64,000 bases of DNA from UBA6059 sp040219045 (GTDB lineage Bacteria > Bacteroidota > Bacteroidia > Cytophagales > Cyclobacteriaceae), in contig OZ245881.1 of NCBI GenBank assembly GCA_965229505.1, forward strand, positions 1,426,001 to 1,490,000, read 5' to 3'. A program made the translations under genes and the position numbers. The notes below the pieces were generated by a model. The model was given only the letters and a program-made list of their open reading frames with translations. It was not told the DNA's origin and made no database searches. Shown in pieces: positions 1 to 8,397 of the stretch. Position 1 is the stretch's first letter; each line of letters begins with the position of its first letter.

Positions 1-745
1 GGCAGGGCAGACGCTCAACTATTGGGATCATCTTGCAACACTCCAAGCTGGAATAGGTAACTATGTCTACTACAAGGCACATGGCCCGATTAATACTTTC
101 ACCTTCGATGAAGGGCTAATGCCTAGGATACCCGAGATATCAGATAGTCATTGGGGTCTGATCTCTCTACCGTTAGGTAGTATCCATTTTGAGTCTGAAG
201 GACAATTTGAGCACGCCAAAACCGGCAACAAAGATCAATTAGTGCTCATTGGGTTTGCAGGTCTGCTACTTTTTGGGGCTTCTCTTATCAACTATCTCAT
301 CATTCATATAAGTCAGTTGCTAGATCGGTTCGGGGAGTTTGCAATCAAAAAGGCGATGGGTATTTCCTCAAGGCAGTGGATCGGACAGTTCGTGGTAGAG
401 TCGATTTCTTCAATAGCCATGATCTCTCTAAGTGCAATTGTCTGCGCTTACTATTTTGATCAGCTTTTTCTTTTTGACGCACTTGGCAATCGGCTCTTTT
501 CAATGGTCGACACAAGCCAGTTGGTGTTTTTTGGACTCCTAACTCTAATGATGGTTATTATCACGATGACCATTTCAATACTTAAACTAAAGTCTCAGTT
601 CGGCTTGTCTTTGAAAAACCGATCATTAACCACAAGGGCGAGTAAAGGTCTAAAGAACCACATCAGCTTACTGGTGCAGTTTTCCTTTACACTGCTCATA
701 CTGTGCGGATCATATTTCATTTGGCAGCAGCTCAGGCATCTTTAG
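1..745 (+). pseudogene. ABC transporter permease, FtsX/MacB-like, 5' part of an interrupted gene
   Basis: The reading frame is open from base 2 and enters from outside the window, so the true start is not visible. The visible part carries the end of a periplasmic domain, then the FtsX-type membrane block (hydrophobic segments near 240-320, 410-480 and 520-590) with the phrase EFAIKKAMGIS that follows the second helix in this family. It ends at a TAG (743-745). The same frame continues nine bases later with the missing second half, so this is one gene of about 800 codons cut by a nonsense codon rather than a natural short gene. The family normally exports or remodels envelope substrates with a MacB-type ATPase; no ATPase is next to it. 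A sequencing error at 743 is the alternative. Confidence 0.75.
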
Positions 746-754
746 AGTATCGAT

Positions 755-1786
755 ATGGGTTACTCTGGCGAATGGAGGATCAATATCACCAGATCTTCCG
801 ATACCTCTCACGGTATCTGGACCAACTTTAAAAACAGACTTTCCACGATACCAGGTGTGAAGAGTCAAGGCTCCTCACTCTATGAATGGGCTGGAAGTAT
901 GTACAATACAGGCCGTGTCAAGATCACCTCTGACCAAATACAAGATTCCGTATGGGTAAGAGTTAAATACAACTATATCAGCGACGGACTCCTGCCCACA
1001 TTAGGTCTTGACCTTATTTCAGGTCGCAATTTTGATCAAGAGTATGCAGAAGACACTTTCAACATATTGGTCAATGAGACCGCAGCAAAAGCTTTCGGTA
1101 CAGAAGAAATAGTTGGCAAACGTTTTGAATCAAGCGTTTTTGATGACAGGTCGGGAAAGGTCATCGGTGTAGTCAAAGACTTTCACGTAGAATCCATGGA
1201 GCAAGAAGTCGCTCCCATGGTACTCTTTTTTCATCATCAGGACCTATGGAAAGAGAATCTGATAGTCCAGGTCAATGAAAAAAACCTACGACAGACACTG
1301 GATGCTGTTCAAGCGGTCTGGAACGAATCAGGTATCATCAGTCCCTTCGAATACACTTTTCTAGATCAGTTTCAAGCGCGACTTTTTGAGCGCGAAACTC
1401 AAAATGCTCAATTCATGGGGATCACTGCCAGTTGCTCGATCATGGTAGCATTAATTGGCCTGATCGGGCTGGTCAGCTTTCAAAATAAGCGGCGATCCAA
1501 AGAGCTCAGTCTACGTAAGGTTTTTGGGGCTTCTGTTTCACAATTGCTCCTGATGATCAATAAGACATACCTTATCTTGATTGGATTATCTATTGTGATA
1601 TCAGTACCCGTCGCTTATTGGGCGGTATCTCAATGGCTACAAGGATATGCCTATCGGATATCTCCGACGATTTGGGATTTTGGGCTAGTTATCGCCGCTG
1701 TTATTTTAGTAAGTCTCATTACCGTCAGCCTTCAATCCTGGAAAACAGCACATTCAAACCCCACGGATGTACTGAGGTCCGAGTAG
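755..1786 (+). pseudogene. ABC transporter permease, FtsX/MacB-like, 3' part of an interrupted gene
   Basis: This is the second half of the permease, in the same frame as the first half. It starts inside the second periplasmic (MacB_PCD) domain, with typical phrases GLDLISGRNFD and GVVKDFHVESM, and ends with the C-terminal FtsX block of three or four helices, including the coupling motif RSKELSLRKVFGAS near residue 250. The first ATG (755) lies where homologues have the DLGY/DMGY stretch in mid-protein, and no signal or first membrane anchor is present, so an independent functional start is unlikely. It could still be made as a separate chain if translation restarts just after the TAG. No partner gene follows; the next gene has its own promoter-like box. 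Confidence 0.75.
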
Positions 1787-1796
1787 TACATGGCTC

Positions 1797-1825
1797 GCGC
1801 AACCATTTTTCATTTGCTGCATCTA
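1797..1825 (+). promoter_or_regulatory. ECF-sigma-type promoter candidate upstream of the aspartyl protease gene
   Basis: GCGCAACC (1797-1804) is followed at fixed distance by CTGCATCTA (1817-1825). The CAACC plus CATCTA layout resembles -35/-10 elements of ECF sigma factors, and the ATG lies 48 bases further on. The same block occurs at 2748-2776 with identical spacing. The promoter role is inferred. Confidence 0.5.
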
Positions 1826-1873
1826 GATGCTAAGGCTGCAATAAAGCAGCGATATCAACTAAACTGACTCGAA

Positions 1874-2737
1874 ATGAAAAATTGTATTGTGATTACCCTC
1901 CTGCTGCTGGTAGCAGGAATCACCCGCGCACAGGAATATCCTATTCATGTAATGGAAGAAGGTCACATCGTGGTTGGGGTCACGATCAACGACTCTATCT
2001 CGGCCAATTTTATTCTGGATACAGGTGCCGGCATTATGATCTTATCCGGCAAGATGTACAGCCGCATCAAAGATGAAGTAACGCCTGCTGGTTATCATAC
2101 TGGCTTCAGGCATGATGGAGATCGGATCTCCGGTGAAATTTATGAGATTCCTTCTTTCGCTATTGGGGAGGTCAAGGTCGAAAACTTAAAAGCGGGTGTG
2201 TACCCACCGCTCGATGGTATGGGTATTGACGGCCTGGTTTCCATGAAGTTTTTCGAGAACAAGCCATTTACGATAGACTATGCAAAAAGCAAGTTGACGT
2301 TCCAGGAAACCAACAGTCTGATCGATCTGGCCAAGACCGGTGAAGTTGGTCCACTGGAGTTTCATCGCAACCTTGACGTTTCTCTAGACATCTCCATCCC
2401 TATATGCATCAATGGAAAGGTGCAGGTCAATGCCCAGTTTGATACGGGTAGCGGTCACGACCTCTATGTGGTCAATCCCTTTTTTATGGAGCAATTGGGG
2501 TTCAATGAATCTAACACAGAAGCTAGCACATACACTACACCTATTTCGGGTACGGAAATCAAAGACTACATCGCAAGGGAAAATGATCTAAGAATATGCG
2601 GTACCCCTGCTGTAATTACCTCATCAGTCGTCTTCAGAGAAGGGTTGATCATGGAAGCGTTGGTTGGAAGTGGGCTTTTCAAAGACGGGGCGATTACTAT
2701 CGATATTCCAAGAGCGCAATTCATCATTCACAAATAA
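1874..2737 (+). CDS. Retropepsin-like aspartyl protease, secreted
   Basis: The 287-residue protein starts with a cleavable signal peptide (residues 1-19, ending TRAQ). Two copies of the aspartic protease signature are present: ILDTGAG near residue 49 and QFDTGSG near residue 190. That gives two catalytic-type Asp residues in one chain, one per lobe, as in the bacterial PDZ-less aspartyl protease family. It probably cleaves peptides in the periplasm or outside the cell; the substrate is unknown. It shares an ECF-type promoter-like box with the next gene and may belong to the same stress or envelope regulon. The ATG at 1874 is chosen because the signal peptide begins there. Confidence 0.8.
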   Translation: MKNCIVITLLLLVAGITRAQEYPIHVMEEGHIVVGVTINDSISANFILDTGAGIMILSGKMYSRIKDEVTPAGYHTGFRHDGDRISGEIYEIPSFAIGEVKVENLKAGVYPPLDGMGIDGLVSMKFFENKPFTIDYAKSKLTFQETNSLIDLAKTGEVGPLEFHRNLDVSLDISIPICINGKVQVNAQFDTGSGHDLYVVNPFFMEQLGFNESNTEASTYTTPISGTEIKDYIARENDLRICGTPAVITSSVVFREGLIMEALVGSGLFKDGAITIDIPRAQFIIHK

Positions 2738-2747
2738 TCCTGGATAA

Positions 2748-2776
2748 GCGCAACCTTTCTTCAAAATCTGCATCTA
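2748..2776 (+). promoter_or_regulatory. ECF-sigma-type promoter candidate upstream of the GIN-domain gene
   Basis: GCGCAACC (2748-2755) and CTGCATCTA (2768-2776) stand at exactly the spacing seen at 1797-1825; 23 of 29 positions agree between the two. The ATG follows 20 bases downstream. The assignment to an ECF sigma factor is inferred from the CAACC/CATCTA pattern. Confidence 0.5.
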
Positions 2777-2795
2777 ATACCTAAACTCAATTACT

Positions 2796-3491
2796 ATGAA
2801 GACACTAACTACCCTATTTATTGCAGTTTCCCTGATTACGACATCAGTCTACGCTCAAAGTACGGAAGTGAGAGCACTTGCAGACTTCACTAGCGTAAAA
2901 GTCGAGGGGGCCGGAAACATTTACCTGACCGCTGGTGATAAATCGCAAGTAGAGATACGACTCAAAAATGACAGCTATGAGCTTTCTGATATTATTACTG
3001 ACGTCAGCGGCAGTCGACTGTGGATTGACTATAAGGAAAAAGGGACCTTCAAGTCTGCTCCTAAAGTCGACCTCTGGATTACCTACAAGTCATTAGAAGA
3101 AATATCGGTGAGCGGAGCTGGTAAGATCAGTACTGAGAATACCATCAAAGCGAATCGGTTTGTCCTTGACTGTGAGGGTGCCGAGAGTGCTAATCTGGAG
3201 CTGGATGTCAACGAGCTTATCGCCACCATGTCAGGTGCGGGTTCTTTTAACCTTTCCGGTAGGGCGGATCAGCAGGAGTTGGAAGTATCCGGCGCAGGAT
3301 CAATCAACGCAGAAGATTTGGTAGGTCAAACGGTAATTGCAGAAGTGAGTGGCGTGGGATCACTCTATGTACATGCGACAGAGCGCCTCAAGGGTACTGT
3401 GAGTGGCGTAGGAAAAATTCGATATAAAGGAGACCCAAAGGTTCAGGACCTCAACAATGATGGTATAGGTTCCATCAAGAGAATGGACTAA
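2796..3491 (+). CDS. Head GIN domain-containing secreted protein (DUF2807)
   Basis: The 231-residue protein has an N-terminal signal peptide (about 20 residues, ending VYAQ) and then a DUF2807-type beta-helix body. The repeating turns are easy to see: VEGAGNI, VSGAGKI, MSGAGSF, VSGAGSI, VSGVGSL and VSGVGKI, spaced by roughly 20 residues. Such proteins are common in Bacteroidota and are called putative auto-transporter adhesins, but their function is not established. No membrane anchor follows the signal peptide, so the protein should be periplasmic or exported. Its own ECF-type promoter-like box sits just upstream and matches that of the preceding protease gene. A related DUF4097 protein is in the sigma-factor operon at 53010-54167. 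Confidence 0.82.
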   Translation: MKTLTTLFIAVSLITTSVYAQSTEVRALADFTSVKVEGAGNIYLTAGDKSQVEIRLKNDSYELSDIITDVSGSRLWIDYKEKGTFKSAPKVDLWITYKSLEEISVSGAGKISTENTIKANRFVLDCEGAESANLELDVNELIATMSGAGSFNLSGRADQQELEVSGAGSINAEDLVGQTVIAEVSGVGSLYVHATERLKGTVSGVGKIRYKGDPKVQDLNNDGIGSIKRMD

Positions 3492-3507
3492 CTAGTTTAT
3501 TTCAAGT

Positions 3508-4707
3508 TCAGTGTTCAGGGGGGTTGCTTTCGGCAGCTCCCTTTTTTTCTGCCACGATTCCAAGATTGGTCTTCATCTGCATGATTCGCTGATAGGAAGC
3601 CTCTACCCGGTCTTCTGTAACCTCACCGTCACGTACCAACTGCATGATCATGCCATGAATTTCATCGGCAGTTCGTTTGTCTGTTTTGGGTACATTGTTA
3701 GCAAACATCAGCACATCGACCCCAGCGTCGATCGCCATCTTGATGGCGTTCTTCAATCCAAAGTGTTTGCTGATCGCGTGCATCTGCATATCATCTGAAA
3801 ACACTACCCCTTCAAATCCCATAAAGTCACGTAAAATACCTGTAATAATCGGTTTGGAGAGTGTCGCTGGCAGCTTCGCAGAGTCCAGGTGTTGATTAAT
3901 TATATGGGCCGTCATGATGCCATCTACCCTACCGGAATCCAGCATGGTCTTGTAGGGAGACAGTTCATAAAACATCCATGAGTCAGTCACATCAGTCATG
4001 TCAAGATGTGAATCAGTAGAGGAGCTGCCATGACCCGGAAAATGCTTCAATACAGTGCCCACATTATTATCCCTATGAGCATCCACTACGGCCATACCGT
4101 GAGCAGCAACTTTGGCGGGATCTGCACTATAGGTCCTCCCAAGCTTTCCAATAACCGGATTATTGGGATTAACATCTACATCTATATCAGGCGCATAATT
4201 GAGATTAATACCCAGCGAATCCAATAAGCTGGCAGTCTGTGATGCGTAGAGATAGGTACTGTCAAGGTTGTCGATTTGGCCAAGTTCTCCGGCTTGCTTG
4301 GTAGCAGGAAATCCGTACTTGGATTTCAGCCTGGTCACGCGACCACCCTCTTCATCTATTGACGTAAAGACCGGTATTGGGGAAGCTGACTGCACCCTTC
4401 GCATGATTGCCTCTAGTGAAGAAAAAGGGGTGATGGGGTCAATGTTTTTTTCATAGATCACCACACCACCGACCTTTCCAGCCTTGATTTCCGGTAGGAT
4501 GGCATCCGCCTCCTCTGGCAACTGAAACTCCCCGAGTCCGATCATCACCATCTGGCCCACCTTGATCGAAAGCGAGTCTGGCATCACCTCAATCGAGCCC
4601 TCAAGCTGTTGAGCGAATAACCCCTGACTGAAAATGGTGAGTGTGCTAGTTATCAGAAACCTTGATGACCACTTTGCCAGTGGCTCGTTTCGTCCTAATC
4701 CTTTCAT
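3508..4707 (-). CDS. Beta-N-acetylhexosaminidase, glycoside hydrolase family 3 (NagZ-like)
   Basis: The protein has the full NagZ-type catalytic barrel: IDEEGGRVTR, the KHFPGHG motif followed by a Ser/Asp/His stretch (general acid-base loop), and FSDDMQM with the nucleophile Asp. It would remove N-acetylglucosamine or related sugars from peptidoglycan fragments or glycans. The chosen start (ATG at 4707, MKGLGRNEP) gives a signal-like hydrophobic stretch ending GLFAQQ, so the enzyme is probably exported, unlike cytoplasmic NagZ of enterobacteria. The longer reading would need a TTG at 4734. The start lies 62 bases inside the preceding oxidoreductase gene, so the two are very likely co-transcribed. 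It faces the GIN-domain gene tail to tail with a 16-base gap. Confidence 0.85.
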   Translation of the reverse strand: MKGLGRNEPLAKWSSRFLITSTLTIFSQGLFAQQLEGSIEVMPDSLSIKVGQMVMIGLGEFQLPEEADAILPEIKAGKVGGVVIYEKNIDPITPFSSLEAIMRRVQSASPIPVFTSIDEEGGRVTRLKSKYGFPATKQAGELGQIDNLDSTYLYASQTASLLDSLGINLNYAPDIDVDVNPNNPVIGKLGRTYSADPAKVAAHGMAVVDAHRDNNVGTVLKHFPGHGSSSTDSHLDMTDVTDSWMFYELSPYKTMLDSGRVDGIMTAHIINQHLDSAKLPATLSKPIITGILRDFMGFEGVVFSDDMQMHAISKHFGLKNAIKMAIDAGVDVLMFANNVPKTDKRTADEIHGMIMQLVRDGEVTEDRVEASYQRIMQMKTNLGIVAEKKGAAESNPPEH

Positions 4708-5593
4708 GTGCTTGCGGCATTTCCGAAAGGTCAAAGGTAGAGTCTATTATCGGTTTTATCTGACCCTCTTCGCACATAGTTTTGATTCGGTCAAGCTGCT
4801 GAGCATTAGGCTTTACCACTACTACTTTGCCCTTCTTTCGGCTGAACATGGTCAACCCATGGGTCGCGAAGTTTTTGACACTGGGGATGGTGCTGACGTA
4901 CGTTCCCGATTTATTCAATAAATGCGCTACTTCACGAAGAGAGTAATTGCCATAAGCATCATAGTATATATCAAAGTGCTTACCTAAGTCTACGATGCTA
5001 ATTTTGGTGTAGTCCAGCACTACATCCGCTCCAAGTGACTTCACCAATTCTTCGTTGCGGTAGCTGCAAACTGCGGTGACATGACCACCGAGCGCTTTGA
5101 TAAGTTGCACAGCATAGACACCCACGCCACCTGAGGCACCATTGACCAGTACGGTCTGCCCAGCTTTGAACCTGGCCAATCCAACTACCGCCTGCCAGGT
5201 GGTCAATGCCACTAGAGGGAGTCCTGCCGCTTCTTCAAAGGCGAAATTGTCAGGCATCAGCGATAGCTGGCTTGATTTGACCGAGACATACTCGGCGTAG
5301 GCGCCACCCTCTATCGTCGATCGCATACCAAAGACCTTGTCTCCGGGCCGCAATGCTGTCACGCCATCACCAACCTCCGAGACTACACCGCTGAAGTCCG
5401 ACCCAAGTATTCGAGGAAAGCCATTGCCTACCGGAATTTTGAACTTCCCTGCGCGCTGCAACAGCTCAATAGGATTGACAGAGGTATAAAACACCTTCAC
5501 CAAGATTCGCCCTGCTTTGAGCACAGGCCTAGGCACCTCGGCAAGCCGTAGCTCTGAGGGTTCTCCATACCTATTGATGACTACTGCTTTCAT
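4646..5593 (-). CDS. NAD(P)-dependent alcohol dehydrogenase, MDR / quinone oxidoreductase family
   Basis: The 315-residue protein has the medium-chain dehydrogenase layout: a GroES-like N-terminal half (GSDFSGVVSEVG, then GDKVFG) and a Rossmann half with the nucleotide-binding turn GASGGVGVYAVQLIKALG near residues 153-170. The cysteine and histidine ligands of zinc-dependent members are not evident, so it fits the zinc-free quinone-reductase-like branch. Its substrate cannot be named. The ATG at 5593 overlaps the stop of the upstream ceramidase-like gene by four bases (ATGA), and its 3' end overlaps the glycosidase start, which makes a tight three-gene unit of unrelated enzyme types. Confidence 0.83.
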   Translation of the reverse strand: MKAVVINRYGEPSELRLAEVPRPVLKAGRILVKVFYTSVNPIELLQRAGKFKIPVGNGFPRILGSDFSGVVSEVGDGVTALRPGDKVFGMRSTIEGGAYAEYVSVKSSQLSLMPDNFAFEEAAGLPLVALTTWQAVVGLARFKAGQTVLVNGASGGVGVYAVQLIKALGGHVTAVCSYRNEELVKSLGADVVLDYTKISIVDLGKHFDIYYDAYGNYSLREVAHLLNKSGTYVSTIPSVKNFATHGLTMFSRKKGKVVVVKPNAQQLDRIKTMCEEGQIKPIIDSTFDLSEMPQAHERIRTKRATGKVVIKVSDN

Positions 5594-6948
5594 TCTTCTA
5601 TCGAGAATTTAGCAATCACCGCGTTGAGTAGCTCGCTGAAGTAGGCACCATTATAGGGGCCAAACCAGTTCATTGTTCTTGTCTCATACTTGCTCAGGTC
5701 GTACCATTCATCGTTGGTGATATAGCCGATATAGCTACCGTTAAAGCTATGCACCATCAGGTATTTGTCATCCAATCGAGCCAGGTCAGAAAGAGGCTCA
5801 ACAAGCTCTCCCGAAAAATCACAGGGTGTACCTAACAGCAATTGATCACCTATTTGGAGACCGTTGATCGTAGCATTGACCTCTCCAAATACCTGATCAA
5901 AAACCCAGGGTCTCAATCGTAGGTCTTCACTAATTCTAAAATGCGGGGCTCTTAAGGAGATATCCGCTCTCATAAAGCCAAGCTCTGTGGTATAATCTAC
6001 CGGGGTAGCATTTTGGATCAGTAGTATTTGGGGTACTAGGCTCTCTGCCATGTACGCGATCTCCTCCAAGTCGTCCAGAGGTGGTGACAAAGGCGCCATA
6101 CTCCCGACAGCTCCGGCACCATAGCTGGCAAAGTTGATCAATGAGTCCGCCTCGAGCATTTTCACCACCTGGCCCGGATAGTCAGCAGATAACTCCATGA
6201 AGCTACCGCCAAGGCAGGTCGCATGAGCAGCAAAGCTGGTTAGCAGAGCAACCTGGCCATTATCTTTCACGATTTTGATGATCCGAAACCAAGGGTCAAT
6301 CTGACCTACCTGATCTCCCACAAGGCGATTGCGCACAAGGTCGGCGGCCATTACGGCACTGTAGCCGATCTGTGCCTTGCTTGCCTGCACAGTGGCTGTG
6401 TTAATTGCGGTAGCAATCCGCTGAGCAATGAACTCCACTACCTCCGGATCAAACTCACCACTAAATAGCGACCCAACCAGACCCGGTTGCCATCCACCAA
6501 TGCTCGAGTGAGAATGAGTAGCCGTGAGAAAGGTGTTTTGTGCATTGAAGGGCGTGCCATCGAGCAGCTGAAATAAGCGGGTATAAACCAGAGGCGGAAT
6601 AATCAACAAATCAGCCGAGACATAAGTCGCTTTGGTTGCGCCATTGTCAAAGACAAATGCACGGACGAACACACTGTCATGAATCGTTTGATAACGCGCA
6701 CCCCTGCGCTTACCATACCCCGCAAGAGGTACAGGTTTTTCGGGTACGAGAGAGGCCTTAGCCCAGCCGACCTTCAGTGTATCACCGGAAACGAGGGTCG
6801 GCTGAAGAGGCCCCAACGAACTCATGGTTTCGATGTAGTAAGGCATCTCTTGGTACGGCGTGCGATCAACAGTGGTAATGAGGACAAGTCCTAGTATTAT
6901 CAGTACTGCCACTATACTTCCCGCAATCTTCAACCACTTTTTAAGCAT
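5590..6948 (-). CDS. Neutral/alkaline non-lysosomal ceramidase-like protein
   Basis: The 452-residue protein begins with one membrane-spanning or signal-anchor segment (residues about 6-27). It then has the N-terminal domain pattern of neutral ceramidases: GWAKASLVP, PLAGYGKRRGA, and ATHSHSSIGGW, which corresponds to the family's THTHSGPGG zinc/active-site loop with some changes. It is shorter than classical ceramidases, which have 650 or more residues, and lacks their C-terminal Ig-like domain. Many Bacteroidota carry such short versions without proven activity on ceramide; a lipid amidase or related hydrolase is the best guess. It is the first gene of the unit that continues with the oxidoreductase and the glycosidase. 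Confidence 0.7.
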   Translation of the reverse strand: MLKKWLKIAGSIVAVLIILGLVLITTVDRTPYQEMPYYIETMSSLGPLQPTLVSGDTLKVGWAKASLVPEKPVPLAGYGKRRGARYQTIHDSVFVRAFVFDNGATKATYVSADLLIIPPLVYTRLFQLLDGTPFNAQNTFLTATHSHSSIGGWQPGLVGSLFSGEFDPEVVEFIAQRIATAINTATVQASKAQIGYSAVMAADLVRNRLVGDQVGQIDPWFRIIKIVKDNGQVALLTSFAAHATCLGGSFMELSADYPGQVVKMLEADSLINFASYGAGAVGSMAPLSPPLDDLEEIAYMAESLVPQILLIQNATPVDYTTELGFMRADISLRAPHFRISEDLRLRPWVFDQVFGEVNATINGLQIGDQLLLGTPCDFSGELVEPLSDLARLDDKYLMVHSFNGSYIGYITNDEWYDLSKYETRTMNWFGPYNGAYFSELLNAVIAKFSIEE

Positions 6949-6997
6949 TAATCAGAGCTTTAACCGAGTCCAAATATTGATACTGTTCCGGCGTTCT

Positions 6998-7013
6998 ACT
7001 GCAATCGAGCAGT
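6998..7013. promoter_or_regulatory. Palindrome upstream of the toxin-antitoxin pair
   Basis: ACTGC-AATCGA-GCAGT is an inverted repeat with five-base arms, 35 bases before the antitoxin start. It overlaps a short direct repeat (GCAATCGA / GCAATTGA). Toxin-antitoxin operons are usually autoregulated at such sites; that role here is inferred. Confidence 0.35.
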
Positions 7014-7047
7014 GCAATTGACCACAATTTCGTAAATTCGTTTTATT

Positions 7048-7269
7048 ATGACTTATCAAGTAGAAATTCTTAAACCCAAAGCTGAAAAATTGCTGAGAGA
7101 CCTTGCAGACTTGAAACTCATTTCCATATCTGACTCTTCAAAAGACCCCTTTATGGCTGTCGTTGATAGACTGAGAAAAAAAGCTGAATACGACCCGCCG
7201 ACTTTAGAAGATATAACCAAAGAGGTCGAGTTGGTGAGAACGGAGCGCTATGCCAAACGAGAGGCATAG
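7048..7269 (+). CDS. Putative antitoxin of a PIN-domain toxin-antitoxin pair
   Basis: This 73-residue, charged protein has no recognisable full domain. Its size, its position directly before a PIN-domain gene, and the 20-base overlap with that gene are what one expects of an antitoxin in the COG1569-type systems. The C-terminal half (LEDITKEVELVRTERY) would be the toxin-neutralising segment. Base composition over 7040-7660 is richer in A+T than the flanking genes, which suits a mobile module. A small palindrome lies upstream. The assignment rests on context, not on a motif. Confidence 0.6.
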   Translation: MTYQVEILKPKAEKLLRDLADLKLISISDSSKDPFMAVVDRLRKKAEYDPPTLEDITKEVELVRTERYAKREA

Positions 7270-7663
7270 AGCGATTTTTGATACCAATATTTGGGTGAGT
7301 TTTCTGCTAACGAGCGATTTTTCCAAAATTGATCATCTGTTTAAGAGTAACGAACTTACACTCCTCTTTAGCCAAGAACTTTTAGATGAATTCATAGAAG
7401 TAGCTCAACGACCTAAATTCAAAAAATACTTCTCTACTACCGATCTTCAAAACCTAATTTCCAAAATCAGAATACACGCTGAATTTGTCTTGGTAACATC
7501 CTCTTTTGACTTGTGTCGCGACTATAAAGATAATTTCCTGTTGGCCTTGGCACATGATGGGAAAGCATCGCATTTGATAACAGGGGACAAAGATTTATTG
7601 GTTTTGGAGAGACTGGATAAAACAGAAATCCTGACAATCACCGATTATTTTGAGCAAAAATGA
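7250..7663 (+). CDS. PIN-family toxin, putative endoribonuclease (COG1569-like)
   Basis: The 137-residue protein has the conserved acidic residues of PIN nucleases: IFDTN with Asp11, Glu47 in LLDEFIE, Asp94 in YKDNFLLALA and Asp113 in LITGDKDLL. They form the magnesium-binding site that cleaves RNA in this family. Length and layout match the 'putative toxin-antitoxin system toxin component, PIN family' group. The ATG at 7250 lies inside the antitoxin gene, so the pair is translationally coupled. The stop overlaps the start of the next gene, a GDSL hydrolase, by four bases, which is unusual for a freely moving module. Confidence 0.8.
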   Translation: MPNERHRAIFDTNIWVSFLLTSDFSKIDHLFKSNELTLLFSQELLDEFIEVAQRPKFKKYFSTTDLQNLISKIRIHAEFVLVTSSFDLCRDYKDNFLLALAHDGKASHLITGDKDLLVLERLDKTEILTITDYFEQK

Positions 7664-8397
7664 TCTCTATGATCTTAACAAGGATTGGCTGGCGTATTCT
7701 CTTCTTCTTATCGACTCCTCTAATACTACCGGAAGCTATCTATGCGAGATGGCGTACGCCTCGTCTTCCAGAGGCAAAAGATCCCACTGAAGGCAGCAGC
7801 CCCAGCGCGTTGTTTCCTCCATTAAAAATAGCTTTCATCGGAGAGTCTACCATCGCGGGGGTTGGTGCTTATGATATGAAGAACGCATTGACCGGCTCGA
7901 CGATAACGGCGCTGGAAAAAAGCTACTGTGTGAAGTGGTCGATTGTCGGTCACAATGGCATCCGTATCTCAGAACTACTGCCGTACCTTACTAAAGAACT
8001 GCTATCCGATAAGCAAGCAATCATCGTAGCGATAGGTGCCAATGATACGACAAAGCTCACCTCCTACAACAGATGGATTGAAGGTCTGGTCAGGTTCATC
8101 ACAAAGATTAGAAGTCATACAGATGCCCCCATTATTTTTAGTGAGCTCCCACCAATGCACCTTTTTACTGCATTGCCTCAGCCGCTCCGTACGGTCGTTG
8201 GTCAGCGAGCGAAGCTTTTTGACAAAGCTTTGAGGGGAGTCTGCGAGGCGGATGAATCATGCCATTACCTTCCCTTGAACTTTGAGCCCAGACCTGGCTA
8301 TCTCGCTACCGATGGCTATCACCCGTCTGAGCTTGCTTATCAGGAATGGGGTGAGCGGCTAGCCATTTTCATTCACGAAATCAAGCAACAAAAATGA
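7660..8397 (+). CDS. SGNH/GDSL-family hydrolase
   Basis: The 245-residue protein has the SGNH blocks in order: IGESTIAGVG with nucleophile Ser63, a glycine in block II (GHNGIRI), GANDTTKL with Asn128, and ATDGYHPSELAY with Asp218 and His221. This is an esterase or lipase fold; the substrate is not evident. The first 30 residues are hydrophobic (ILFFLSTPLILPEAIYA) and may anchor it to the inner membrane. It overlaps the PIN toxin gene by four bases upstream and the DinB/YfiT gene by four bases downstream, so all four genes from 7048 to 8930 could be one transcript. Confidence 0.8.
   Translation: MISMILTRIGWRILFFLSTPLILPEAIYARWRTPRLPEAKDPTEGSSPSALFPPLKIAFIGESTIAGVGAYDMKNALTGSTITALEKSYCVKWSIVGHNGIRISELLPYLTKELLSDKQAIIVAIGANDTTKLTSYNRWIEGLVRFITKIRSHTDAPIIFSELPPMHLFTALPQPLRTVVGQRAKLFDKALRGVCEADESCHYLPLNFEPRPGYLATDGYHPSELAYQEWGERLAIFIHEIKQQK

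Noticed and set aside
4708..4734. N-terminal extension of the family 3 glycosidase
   Set aside because: It needs a TTG start and spoils the signal peptide, whereas the ATG at 4707 gives a clean one.
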